DNA of 64,000 bases from JBGMEA01 sp963674555 (GTDB taxonomy: Bacteria; Bacillota; Clostridia; Eubacteriales; Anaerofustaceae). The notes under the pieces are model-generated. The model made no database searches. It worked only from the letters and a program-made list of their open reading frames with translations, and had not been told where the DNA came from. The position numbers and the translations under genes were made by a program. Position 1 is the first letter of the stretch. Every line of letters starts with the position of its first letter. This document shows positions 53,252-60,754 of this stretch, one piece after another. The stretch is taken from the NCBI GenBank assembly GCA_963674555.1, contig OY771429.1, positions 372,001 through 436,000 of the forward strand, written 5' to 3'.

Positions 53252-53284
53252 AAAAAGTCAATATTCAGCGAATATTGACTTTAA
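53252..53284 (-). terminator. Terminator of the ars operon
   Basis: AAAGTCAATATTC, 3-nt loop, GAATATTGACTTT followed on the minus strand by T-rich sequence, just after the acr3 stop. Confidence 0.9.
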
Positions 53285-53306
53285 ATCAACTTCAGTTCTG
53301 CGCATT

Positions 53307-54353
53307 TTAGCTAGGTTCAAACCAATGCGTTGTACGATTTGCAAACCGCACAAGTATTAACATTACAGGAACTTCAACCAATACGCCGACGATTGTCGCA
53401 AGCGCAACAGGTGAATTGGCGCCAAATAATGCAATAGCGACAGCTACAGACAATTCAAAGAAGTTTGATGCTCCAATCATTCCCGCAGGAGCTGCTATGC
53501 AATGCGGTACATGTGTTAATTTTGAAGTGATATACCCAACAAAAAAGATAAAAAATGTCTGAACGATCAATGGGACAGCTATCAAGGCAATATGCACCGG
53601 ATTGCTTAAGATGATATTTCCTTGGAAAGAAAAAATAATAACTAAAGTTGCAAGCAAACCTATGACCGTAACATTGTTGAATTTAGGCAGAAACTGCGTA
53701 TCAAGATATTGCTGTCCTTTGTTTTTGATAACATATCGACGTGTTAATATTCCTGCGATAAGCGGGATCACGACAAATAACACGACTGATAAGATAAGTG
53801 TATCCCATGGCACGCTTACATTATTTATCCCCAGCAAGAATTTTACGATCGGGATAAATGCGATCAAAATAATTAAATCGTTGGTCGCGACCTGAACGAC
53901 CGTGTAAGCAGCATCTCCTTTTGTTAAGTGGCTCCAAACAAACACCATCGCCGTACATGGAGCAGCACCTAATAAAACAGCACCGGAAAGATATTGACCC
54001 GCAAGCTCAGCCGGAATCAAGTTGCTGAAAATGACATAGAAGAACAACCAGGCGATCCCAAACATACTGAATGGTTTTATAAGCCAGTTTACGACCCAAG
54101 TAACGATCAAACCTTTTGGATTTTTGCTAACATTTTTTACACTGACAAAATCAACTTTGATCATCATCGGATAAATCATTAGCCATATCAATATCGCTAT
54201 CGGTATGGAAACATTCGCATATTCGAACTTATTTAAAAACAATGGGATTTCTGGTGCAAATTTGCCTATGAGTATTCCTGCAACCATGCAAAGCAATACC
54301 CAAACAGTTAGATATCTTTCAAAAAAACTCATATCTGCTTTTTTATTTTTCAT
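53307..54353 (-). CDS. acr3: Arsenite efflux transporter, ACR3 type
   Basis: Bile-acid/arsenite superfamily exporter with ten membrane helices that pumps arsenite (and antimonite) out. The functional Cys is in GAAPCTAMVFVWS, and PAGMIGASNFFELSVAVAIALFG is the ACR3 signature. 348 residues. It is cotranscribed with arsR, 15 bp upstream. No arsC reductase is present. Confidence 0.95.
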   Translation of the reverse strand: MKNKKADMSFFERYLTVWVLLCMVAGILIGKFAPEIPLFLNKFEYANVSIPIAILIWLMIYPMMIKVDFVSVKNVSKNPKGLIVTWVVNWLIKPFSMFGIAWLFFYVIFSNLIPAELAGQYLSGAVLLGAAPCTAMVFVWSHLTKGDAAYTVVQVATNDLIILIAFIPIVKFLLGINNVSVPWDTLILSVVLFVVIPLIAGILTRRYVIKNKGQQYLDTQFLPKFNNVTVIGLLATLVIIFSFQGNIILSNPVHIALIAVPLIVQTFFIFFVGYITSKLTHVPHCIAAPAGMIGASNFFELSVAVAIALFGANSPVALATIVGVLVEVPVMLILVRFANRTTHWFEPS

Positions 54354-54368
54354 TAACTTATACTCCTA

Positions 54369-54698
54369 CTACTTATTACATTCGTACTCGAAATCATGGC
54401 ATAGACAGTCCACACTCTGCACTGAGACCGTATTCAGATAGCCGATCAAAGATTCCAAAGTCTGCGTACATAGTGAATAATATATCCATTTACCCTCTCT
54501 GCGTGATGTGACCAGTCCGACATCCTGCAATACCTTCATATCATGAGATAAGGTCGGTTGCGTGATATCGAACGACTCTAAAAGTTGACAAGCGCACATT
54601 TCTCCGCATGATAACATTTCGATTATCTGTAATCTTTTGGGATCGGCTAATGCCTTGAATGATTTTGAATGTACTATTATTTCTCCGCTATATTTCAA
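54369..54698 (-). CDS. arsR: ArsR-family arsenic-responsive repressor
   Basis: Winged-helix dimer repressor. Recognition helix region QPTLSHDMKVLQDVGLVTSRREGKWIYYSL, and the metalloid site in the first DNA-binding helices, CGEMCACQLL, where ArsR proteins have ELCVCDL. Extra cysteines lie at the C-terminus (VDCLCHDFEYEC). A TTG at 54698 is the likely start: AAAGGTGAT sits 7 nt before it, while the ATG at 54719 falls inside the operator and only ~10 nt after the start of transcription. 109 residues. Confidence 0.9.
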   Translation of the reverse strand: MKYSGEIIVHSKSFKALADPKRLQIIEMLSCGEMCACQLLESFDITQPTLSHDMKVLQDVGLVTSRREGKWIYYSLCTQTLESLIGYLNTVSVQSVDCLCHDFEYECNK

Positions 54699-54716
54699 TT
54701 TATTATCACCTTTAAT

Positions 54717-54738
54717 CATATAGAATATTTTCTATATG
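54717..54738. promoter_or_regulatory. ArsR operator
   Basis: Perfect 9-bp inverted repeat CATATAGAA, TATT, TTCTATATG, covering the expected transcription start and overlapping the -10 (54736-54741). Placement fits repression by ArsR. Confidence 0.7.
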
Positions 54739-54765
54739 TTAACATATTTCAGACTCGATTGTCAA
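54736..54765 (-). promoter_or_regulatory. Promoter of arsR-acr3
   Basis: On the minus strand TTGACA (54760-54765), 18-bp spacer, TAACAT (54736-54741). Confidence 0.6.
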
Positions 54766-54804
54766 TAAAAAAATAAAAGAGACGCTCCGTATATGGAACG
54801 CCTC
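54766..54804 (-). terminator. Terminator ending the riboswitch-derived transcript
   Basis: GAGGCGTTCC, loop ATATAC, GGAGCGTCTC then a T-rich run, on the minus strand. Two G-U pairs form only in the minus-strand RNA, which fixes the direction. It ends just before the arsR promoter. Confidence 0.75.
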
Positions 54805-54928
54805 CGGGTAAAGAAGTTTGGTGGAAATAAACATGATATAAACAAATAATGTAGATATATTTTTCATTCGTGCTGATAGAATGAATTTATTTCGTTTATT
54901 TCATACTTCTCAAAGAATATTGTGCATT
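54805..54928 (-). other. Segment between two terminators downstream of the c-di-GMP riboswitch
   Basis: 124 nt without a credible gene. It contains a perfect 7-bp hairpin TTCATTC/GAATGAA (54863-54885). A 42-codon frame begins in that hairpin but has no ribosome site and runs through the downstream terminator. A small RNA is possible. Confidence 0.45.
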
Positions 54929-54956
54929 AAAAAAACCGTTTGTATTTATACAACGG
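54929..54956 (-). terminator. Riboswitch expression-platform terminator
   Basis: CCGTTGTAT ... ATACAAACGG with one bulge, followed by seven T on the minus strand. Its first bases are the 3' end of the riboswitch P1 stem, so ligand-bound P1 would compete with it. Confidence 0.75.
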
Positions 54957-55038
54957 CAACTGGCAATCATATTATCCGTTAACCGGAAAACGTAGACCCT
55001 TTAGCTTTGCGTCACAAGCTTTCGCTTGATTTGCCTTT
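54955..55038 (-). ncRNA. Cyclic di-GMP-I (GEMM-I) riboswitch aptamer
   Basis: Minus strand shows, in order: GGCAAA (55030-55035); P2 TCAAGC-GAAA-GCTTGT with its GNRA tetraloop; the conserved GACGCAAAGC; GGGTCTA; a variable arm; and GATTGCCAGTTGCC whose TTGCC pairs with GGCAA to form P1. This is the GEMM-I layout. It lies 25 nt after the stop codon of the HD-GYP gene and just before a terminator. Confidence 0.88.
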
Positions 55039-55062
55039 TCTATTATTTTTATTTTTCAACTA

Positions 55063-55091
55063 ATTATAACACAACTTTTTTTCTTGTTGAA
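55063..55091 (-). promoter_or_regulatory. Candidate riboswitch promoter overlapping the HD-GYP stop codon
   Basis: TATAAT (55063-55068, minus) overlaps the stop codon; TTCAAC at 17 bp is a weak -35. It would start the leader RNA near 55056. Read-through from the HD-GYP gene is the alternative. Confidence 0.4.
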
Positions 55092-55744
55092 GAGTAAAGC
55101 TTTGATATTTCTTTTTCTGAAGCAATAAATGCATTGATCACATCAGGGTCGAAATGACTTCCGGATAAATTGATGATCATATCAACACTTCTCCAATGTG
55201 GGAAAGGTGGTTTATATGGCCGCTTCGAGCGTAACGCATCATACACATCCGCTACCGCGACGATCCTTGCCGAAAGTGGTATTTCGTCTTGAGATAATCC
55301 GTAAGGGTAGCCTTTTCCGTCGTACCGTTCATGATGATGACGTACGATACATGCACTCATTTCATACCAGGGATTACCTGGAAATTCATTTTTTAACTTA
55401 TCAATTTTGTCGGCACCCAGGATAGGATGCTTTTTGACCTGTTGAAATTCTCTGTCGTTTAATTTCGCTTTTTTATTTAGTATTGATTCCGATATACCCA
55501 GTTTCCCGATATCATGCAATAAACTTGAAATCTGTACGGTTTCTATATAATCGTCATCGATATAATCTTTGTACTTTACATTCTTTGCGAGTTCTGAAGC
55601 CAATATTCTTGATACTTCACTTATTTTCTTAAGATGTTCACCCGACATTGCATCTCTGCATTCATACATATATGCCATTGAATATATCGTAGCCAGATTA
55701 CTGTCGTACAAACTTTCTTGTTCTTTTGGTTGATTTGTATCCAT
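55064..55744 (-). CDS. HD-GYP domain protein (likely c-di-GMP phosphodiesterase)
   Basis: HD-GYP enzyme of 226 residues. Metal-binding HD in SSLLHDIGKLGI, the GYP signature HHHERYDGKGYPYGL, and the family motifs PLSARIVAVADVYDAL and SGSHFDPDVINAF all appear intact. There is no receiver or sensor domain; a short N-terminal region precedes the HD part. ATG at 55744 follows GGGAAG. A c-di-GMP-I riboswitch follows it at once, which supports a role in c-di-GMP turnover. Confidence 0.9.
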   Translation of the reverse strand: MDTNQPKEQESLYDSNLATIYSMAYMYECRDAMSGEHLKKISEVSRILASELAKNVKYKDYIDDDYIETVQISSLLHDIGKLGISESILNKKAKLNDREFQQVKKHPILGADKIDKLKNEFPGNPWYEMSACIVRHHHERYDGKGYPYGLSQDEIPLSARIVAVADVYDALRSKRPYKPPFPHWRSVDMIINLSGSHFDPDVINAFIASEKEISKLYSSTRKKVVL

Positions 55745-55797
55745 TATTCGTACTTCCCTGAGCATATTTCAACTGATATTTTTAATCTTCAGGTATG

Positions 55798-55826
55798 ATT
55801 ATAGCATACTCATAATTGCGTGTCAA
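55798..55826 (-). promoter_or_regulatory. Promoter of the HD-GYP gene
   Basis: On the minus strand TTGACA (55821-55826), 17-bp spacer, TATAAT (55798-55803); both hexamers consensus. About 47 nt leader. Confidence 0.85.
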
Positions 55827-55904
55827 TCTTCTTGTTACATTGTGACAATTATATTTATTTATGAATTTTCTACTATATTAATGTATTCTTTATGAAATTA
55901 TTGA

Positions 55905-56780
55905 TCAAGAAAATTCGATCATTTTTTCGATTTCTGCAATAGTTACGTTATATTTTTTATTACAAAAATGGCACACGACCTCAATATCTTTTCCACTGTT
56001 TACAATATCTTGCAATTCATTGCGCCCCAGTGAAAGTAACACTTTCTGGATTTTATATGCAGAACAATTGCACACATATTTTACCGCATTTATATTCTTT
56101 ATCTCGTATTGATAATGATCGAAAATCTCACGAGCGATCATATGCTCATCATAACCGTCTAATAACATATCCGTGATCGAACGAATACTCTGAGCCTTTT
56201 GTTCCAGAAAATCTATCATTTCTTCCGGACAATCAGGCATCAGTTGAATGATATAGCCTCCCGCTGCTGCAACACTCAAGTCGCGACGTACAAATACGCC
56301 TAATGCTACGATCGATGGTGTTTGTTCACTCTTTGCAAAATAATACGCAAAATCTTCAGCTATCTCTCCAGAAATTAAGTCTACTTCTCCAACTGACGCA
56401 CGCCTCATTCCGATGTCTTTAATGACCGTGAGCGTCCCTTGTCCGACAACTCTTTGGACATCCAATTTCCCATTGCTTTTAGTATATACACCGCTTTCGG
56501 GGTTTAAGATCTCACACTTTACTTGTCCAAAGCGATCAGCGGTAGCGGTAATGCGACCTATATCGCCGCTTCCTTTTACGGTGACAGTCAGAATATCTTC
56601 ATCATTTTTTAGCATCGAACCCATCAGTGCCGTACCTGTAAGCACACGCCCCGCAGCAGCTGCGGCCGTAGGTGTCGTGTGATGTATTTCGTTCATTTTT
56701 TGTACTGTTTGCGTCGTAGTTGCTATCACAAAACGCACAGGATAATCTTTTAAGGTGCAACTGATCATTCTATCTGACAT
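55905..56780 (-). CDS. hslO: Redox-regulated chaperone Hsp33
   Basis: Holdase activated by oxidation. The C-terminal zinc/redox switch cysteines are present as CNC (VCNCSAYK) and CHFC (VVCHFCNKK). N-terminal domain shows HHTTPTAAAAAGRVLTGTALMG and the substrate-binding fold. 291-292 residues. ATG at 56780 follows GGCGGTG. Transcribed alone, divergent from the GDPD-like gene. Confidence 0.95.
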   Translation of the reverse strand: MSDRMISCTLKDYPVRFVIATTTQTVQKMNEIHHTTPTAAAAAGRVLTGTALMGSMLKNDEDILTVTVKGSGDIGRITATADRFGQVKCEILNPESGVYTKSNGKLDVQRVVGQGTLTVIKDIGMRRASVGEVDLISGEIAEDFAYYFAKSEQTPSIVALGVFVRRDLSVAAAGGYIIQLMPDCPEEMIDFLEQKAQSIRSITDMLLDGYDEHMIAREIFDHYQYEIKNINAVKYVCNCSAYKIQKVLLSLGRNELQDIVNSGKDIEVVCHFCNKKYNVTIAEIEKMIEFS

Positions 56781-56862
56781 TATATTCACCGCCTTTATTT
56801 TTAATTATAACAAAAATCATAGAAAAGCAATGAGTAGCAGCAAAAACAATTCCGAAAAATCA

Positions 56863-56891
56863 TTTTAAATCATGCTTGCAGATTGTATAAT
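56863..56891 (+). promoter_or_regulatory. Candidate promoter of the GDPD-like gene
   Basis: TATAAT (56886-56891) with a poor TTTTAA at 17 bp (56863-56868). Confidence 0.4.
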
Positions 56892-56918
56892 ATACATTAG
56901 AATGTTTCGGAGGACAAT

Positions 56919-57863
56919 ATGTTAAAATTTATCAAACGGATTAGCAGGATCGTATTGTTTTTAGTCTGTCTGGTATTGATAATAAACTTAATACCGCCCA
57001 AAGACGCTATTGCCATCAATCCTTTTCAAAATACGGCAAAGGCAAGCATGCTCGTATCTTCGCAGTCAGGATGCGGCAGTCAATATCCTGAAAATGTAAT
57101 GGCTTCTTTCAATGCCGCCTCCTCATACGGTGTGATGTATTTTTCGATTGGTATAGTCATGACAAGCGATGAGCAGCTGTTGATCGCGGATGTAGATGAT
57201 TTAAGTATTTATACAAATCGATCCGGCAAAATATCCGAAACAACTTATACAGATATAAAAGATATTAATTTCGCCTATAATTTTAAAGATGAAAACGGCT
57301 CATATCCGTACAGATCTCAGACATTAAGGTGTTTAACGATTGAGACGTTGTTCGAAAGTTTCCCCTACTCCAATTTTATTATCACGATCAATATGGATGG
57401 AGATTCCGCTGAGAGAGCAGCAGTGTTGCTCTGCGAAAAAATCCGACAATATAATCTCTCTACACGCGTAGCAATAATGGGTAATGAAACAGTAACCGAT
57501 TATGTTCGAGAACAAACAAATGTACATCTCTTAACAGCTCCTATCAATAATGAACTTGCTAACTATGATCATTTCCAAAAAATTTATCTGGGTAATCTTT
57601 ATGTGAATCTTGACTTTCAATATGTAGAAATTTCTCTGAATGATATTGGCCAATTCAGCCAATCACTGATTCATTCTCTACAGAATCGTAACGTAAGCAT
57701 ATTTTTAAAAGATGTCAACACCCAGGCAGATTACGAACGTGCCAAACAACTCGAAGTCGACGGTGTAATTTCCGATGATCCTGAATTGATCGTAGCTTTG
57801 ATCGCTACAGATGCTGAATTGATAACCGATGACGAACCTCAGCAAGAGACTGATGCTGAATAA
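56919..57863 (+). CDS. Membrane-anchored GDPD-fold protein without catalytic residues
   Basis: N-terminal membrane helix (about residues 8-25) then a glycerophosphodiesterase-like barrel outside the cell. Retained landmarks are SQYPENVMASFNAASSYG, TNRSGKI, and the end VDGVISDDPELIVAL, which match GDPD positions. The catalytic HRG is SQSG (48-51), the ExD metal ligands are lost (YFSIGIVMT), HD becomes AD (IADVDD, 89-94), and the later Glu/Lys are gone (IITINMDG). Probably a pseudoenzyme; glycerophosphodiester binding is conceivable. It lies upstream of plsY, which uses glycerol-3-phosphate. Confidence 0.75.
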   Translation: MLKFIKRISRIVLFLVCLVLIINLIPPKDAIAINPFQNTAKASMLVSSQSGCGSQYPENVMASFNAASSYGVMYFSIGIVMTSDEQLLIADVDDLSIYTNRSGKISETTYTDIKDINFAYNFKDENGSYPYRSQTLRCLTIETLFESFPYSNFIITINMDGDSAERAAVLLCEKIRQYNLSTRVAIMGNETVTDYVREQTNVHLLTAPINNELANYDHFQKIYLGNLYVNLDFQYVEISLNDIGQFSQSLIHSLQNRNVSIFLKDVNTQADYERAKQLEVDGVISDDPELIVALIATDAELITDDEPQQETDAE

Positions 57864-57887
57864 AATTTAAAATTGCTCTCATATTCT

Positions 57888-57916
57888 TTCAAAGAATTAT
57901 CATACTATGCTAAAAT
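57888..57916 (+). promoter_or_regulatory. Promoter of plsY
   Basis: TTCAAA (57888-57893), 17-bp spacer ending TGC, TAAAAT (57911-57916). Confidence 0.55.
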
Positions 57917-57960
57917 ACTTTATGTACAATTATCATTAATATGAAAACGGAGCAAATATT

Positions 57961-58569
57961 GTGAAAATCATCCTATTAACCACACTTTCAACTGTGATGT
58001 CATACCTTTTGGGGTGTCTGAATGCAGCATTTATCTATACATGGCATGTCAAACGTACGGATATCCGCAAACACGGAAGCGGGAATGCCGGCTCAACTAA
58101 TGTCCTAAGATCTTTCGGATTGAAATCAGCCCTTCCTGTGTTTATATTTGATGTAGCAAAAGGAATCCTTGCAGTTAGACTCGCAATTTGGATTACATCA
58201 GGTTTTTCTTTAGCGATTATTCTTAGTGGGGTGTTTGTGGTTTTGGGTCATGATTGGCCTATTTTTTTGCAATATAAAGGCGGAAAAGGTGTCGCAACTT
58301 CACTTGGAATTCTATTCGCGTTGAATTGGAAAATTGCATTGGCTTTATTTGTGGTCGCTGTGGCGATCATATTGATATCTAAAATGGTGTCCTTAGCTTC
58401 ATTGACAGGGCTGATCGTATCGCCGTTTGCTTTTGGGCTCATGGGCGAACCGATCGAATATGTAATCGTTTGTGCGATCATTGCACTAATTGGCGTTTTT
58501 CAGCACCGACATAATATTGTTCGCATCATAAAGGGGCAAGAGAATAAAGTTAACTTATTAAAGAAATAG
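57961..58569 (+). CDS. plsY: Acyl-phosphate:glycerol-3-phosphate acyltransferase PlsY
   Basis: Membrane enzyme making lysophosphatidic acid from acyl phosphate and glycerol-3-phosphate. The three PlsY motifs are present: SGNAGSTNVLR, GHDWPIFLQYKGGKGVATSLG and the later HRHNIVRIIKG region. 202 residues with about five helices. A GTG start at 57961 follows GGAG. PlsX is not in the window. Confidence 0.95.
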   Translation: MKIILLTTLSTVMSYLLGCLNAAFIYTWHVKRTDIRKHGSGNAGSTNVLRSFGLKSALPVFIFDVAKGILAVRLAIWITSGFSLAIILSGVFVVLGHDWPIFLQYKGGKGVATSLGILFALNWKIALALFVVAVAIILISKMVSLASLTGLIVSPFAFGLMGEPIEYVIVCAIIALIGVFQHRHNIVRIIKGQENKVNLLKK

Positions 58570-58584
58570 TATTGGGGAACATAC

Positions 58585-59925
58585 GTGCAGAACAATTTTT
58601 TTGAAAACAAATTTCAACAAAATATTAAGAAAACAGCACCTCTTGCAGATCGTATGCGCCCTGAAACTTTAGATGAGTTCTTCGGACAAGAGCACATTAT
58701 TTCAAAGGATAAACTCTTATATAGGATGATCACTGCCGATAAAATCAGTTCGATCATTTTTTACGGAGCCGCGGGAAGTGGAAAAACAACACTTGCGCAT
58801 ATCATTGCAAATACAACAAAAAGTAGATTTGTTAGATTAAATGCCGTAACGAGCGGAGTGAAAGATATCAGAGAAGTCATCGAAACGGCACAAAAAGATC
58901 TCTCGATGTATGATAAAAAAACGATCTTATTTCTCGACGAGATCCACAGATTTAATAAAGCGCAGCAAGATGCGCTTTTACCTTCTGTCGAAAACGGTAC
59001 GATCATATTGATCGGAGCCACTACGGAAAACCCATACTTTGAAGTCAATGCGGCGCTTTTATCCCGTTCAACAATATTTTCACTTGAACCTCTTACAAAC
59101 GATGATATCCAAAAAATACTTTGTGCTACATTATCAAACAAAGAAAAAGGACTTGGCATCTACCCGATCATAGTAACAGACGAGGCACTTGCACATTGGG
59201 CAAATGCGTCAAACGGGGACGCAAGGATCGCATTAAACGCACTGGAACTTGCATTTCTGACAACCCCGAAAGATGAACAGGGTAATATTACAGTCGATCT
59301 GCAAACTGCTGTTGAAACGATTCAAAAACGAACAGTTAAATACGATCATAACGGTGATGAACACTACGATACGATCAGCGCTTTTATAAAGAGTATGCGT
59401 GGAAGCGATCCCGATGCTGCATTGTATTGGTTGGGAAAAATGCTTTATGCGGGCGAAGATCCTAAGTTTATAGCGCGTAGGATGGTCATATTCGCATCTG
59501 AGGATGTATCCAATGCTGACCCATACGCACTTACTTTAGCCACAGCTGTTTTTAAAGCAGTAGAGATCATCGGCATGCCGGAATGCAGGATCAATTTGGC
59601 ACATGGTGCAACTTATCTTGCCTGTGCACCAAAAAGCAACGCATCTTATCTGGCTCTCAATAATGTTTATAAAGATATACAAAACAAACCGACAGCAAGA
59701 GTTCCGCAACATCTTAGATCAACAGGACATCCCGGTTCGAAAAAAATGGGAAACGGTGTTGGTTATCTTTACCCCCATAATTTTGATAAACATTATATTA
59801 AACAATCATATCTGCCGGAAGAGTTTAAACATTCAATATACTATAATCCTACAAATATAGGATTTGAAGAAAAAATCCGTAGCTATCTTGAAGAACTGAA
59901 AAACGATGAAGATACGCAGATTTAG
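58585..59925 (+). CDS. rarA: Replication-associated recombination ATPase RarA
   Basis: AAA+ clamp-loader-like ATPase acting at stalled forks. Begins PLADRMRPETLDEFFGQEHI, Walker A YGAAGSGKTTLAHII, Walker B LFLDEIHRFNKAQQDALLP, sensor-1 GATTENPYFEVN, and the MgsA C-terminal region ending GVGYLYPHNF. 446 residues. The GTG start at 58585 follows GGGGA. Cotranscribed with plsY (15-bp gap). Confidence 0.95.
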   Translation: MQNNFFENKFQQNIKKTAPLADRMRPETLDEFFGQEHIISKDKLLYRMITADKISSIIFYGAAGSGKTTLAHIIANTTKSRFVRLNAVTSGVKDIREVIETAQKDLSMYDKKTILFLDEIHRFNKAQQDALLPSVENGTIILIGATTENPYFEVNAALLSRSTIFSLEPLTNDDIQKILCATLSNKEKGLGIYPIIVTDEALAHWANASNGDARIALNALELAFLTTPKDEQGNITVDLQTAVETIQKRTVKYDHNGDEHYDTISAFIKSMRGSDPDAALYWLGKMLYAGEDPKFIARRMVIFASEDVSNADPYALTLATAVFKAVEIIGMPECRINLAHGATYLACAPKSNASYLALNNVYKDIQNKPTARVPQHLRSTGHPGSKKMGNGVGYLYPHNFDKHYIKQSYLPEEFKHSIYYNPTNIGFEEKIRSYLEELKNDEDTQI

Positions 59926-59961
59926 CAAATTGTTATTCTTGAAGACAGAATAACAATTTGC
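59925..59961. repeat. Perfect 15-bp inverted repeat at the yebC promoter
   Basis: GCAAATTGTTATTCT, 7-nt loop, AGAATAACAATTTGC. The left arm starts in the rarA stop codon; the right arm fills the yebC promoter spacer. Either a hairpin ending rarA or an operator for yebC. Confidence 0.75.
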
Positions 59962-59967
59962 TATAAT
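59939..59967 (+). promoter_or_regulatory. Promoter of yebC
   Basis: TTGAAG (59939-59944), 17-bp spacer ending TGC, TATAAT (59962-59967), about 34 bp upstream of the gene start. Confidence 0.75.
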
Positions 59968-60000
59968 AACGTAGAAATAAAGAGCAGGGAGCACAATATT

Positions 60001-60738
60001 ATGTCAGGACATTCCAAATGGGCCAATATTAAACACAAAAAAGGTCGCCAAGATGCGATCAAAGGAAAAATATATACCAAAATGGGAAAACTGATCGCGG
60101 TCGCAGCAAAAGAAGGCGGATCCGATCCTAACAGTAATTCTAAATTGAAAGAAGCTATTACAAAAGCAAAAGCCGCAAATATGCCGAACGATAATATTGA
60201 CAGAGCCATTAAAAAAGGCGTTGGCGAATTAGGCAACAACACCTATGAAAATATTACTTATGAAGGTTACGGTATCAACGGAGTTGCGGTTATCGTCGAA
60301 GCTTTAACAGATAATAAAAATCGAACAGCCGGAGATGTACGATACATCTTCGACAAAAACGGCGGGAATCTCGGCACATCGGGATGTGTCTCTTTCCTTT
60401 TTGAAAAGAAAGGAAAGATCTACTTAGATCTGGATATTCCTCTGAGTGAAGAAGAACTAATGGAATTAGCTTTGGATGCAGGTGCGGAAGATTTTGAAAC
60501 CAGTGAAGACGGTTATGAAATCACGACCGATCCGGAATCCTTCAACTCCGTATCGCAGATGATCGACTCTCACGATTTGCAGCCGATCTCCGCAAGCATT
60601 GAAATGGTACCGTCAACTGAGACAGAATTGGTCGATGAAGATCATATTAAAAACTTTCGAAAAATGCTCGATATGTTTGACGACAACGATGATGTCCAAG
60701 AAATCTATCACAACGGGATATTGCCTGACGAAGAGTAA
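60001..60738 (+). CDS. yebC: YebC/PmpR family protein (TACO1-like)
   Basis: MSGHSKWANIKHKKGRQDA is the family start. 245 residues in three domains, with KAANMPNDNIDRAIKKG, YEGYGINGVAVIVEALTDNKNRTAGDVR and the acidic C-terminal DDVQEIYHN. Members act in transcription or in translation of proline-rich stretches. GGGAG ribosome site. Convergent with the phospholipase-like gene (16-bp gap). Confidence 0.95.
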   Translation: MSGHSKWANIKHKKGRQDAIKGKIYTKMGKLIAVAAKEGGSDPNSNSKLKEAITKAKAANMPNDNIDRAIKKGVGELGNNTYENITYEGYGINGVAVIVEALTDNKNRTAGDVRYIFDKNGGNLGTSGCVSFLFEKKGKIYLDLDIPLSEEELMELALDAGAEDFETSEDGYEITTDPESFNSVSQMIDSHDLQPISASIEMVPSTETELVDEDHIKNFRKMLDMFDDNDDVQEIYHNGILPDEE

Positions 60739-60754
60739 TAAAGTTTGTACATAT

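Noticed and set aside
54808..54884. 42-codon frame (minus strand, from ATG near 54883) after the c-di-GMP riboswitch
   Set aside because: No ribosome site before the ATG, the start lies in a hairpin, and the frame runs through the downstream terminator into the arsR promoter.
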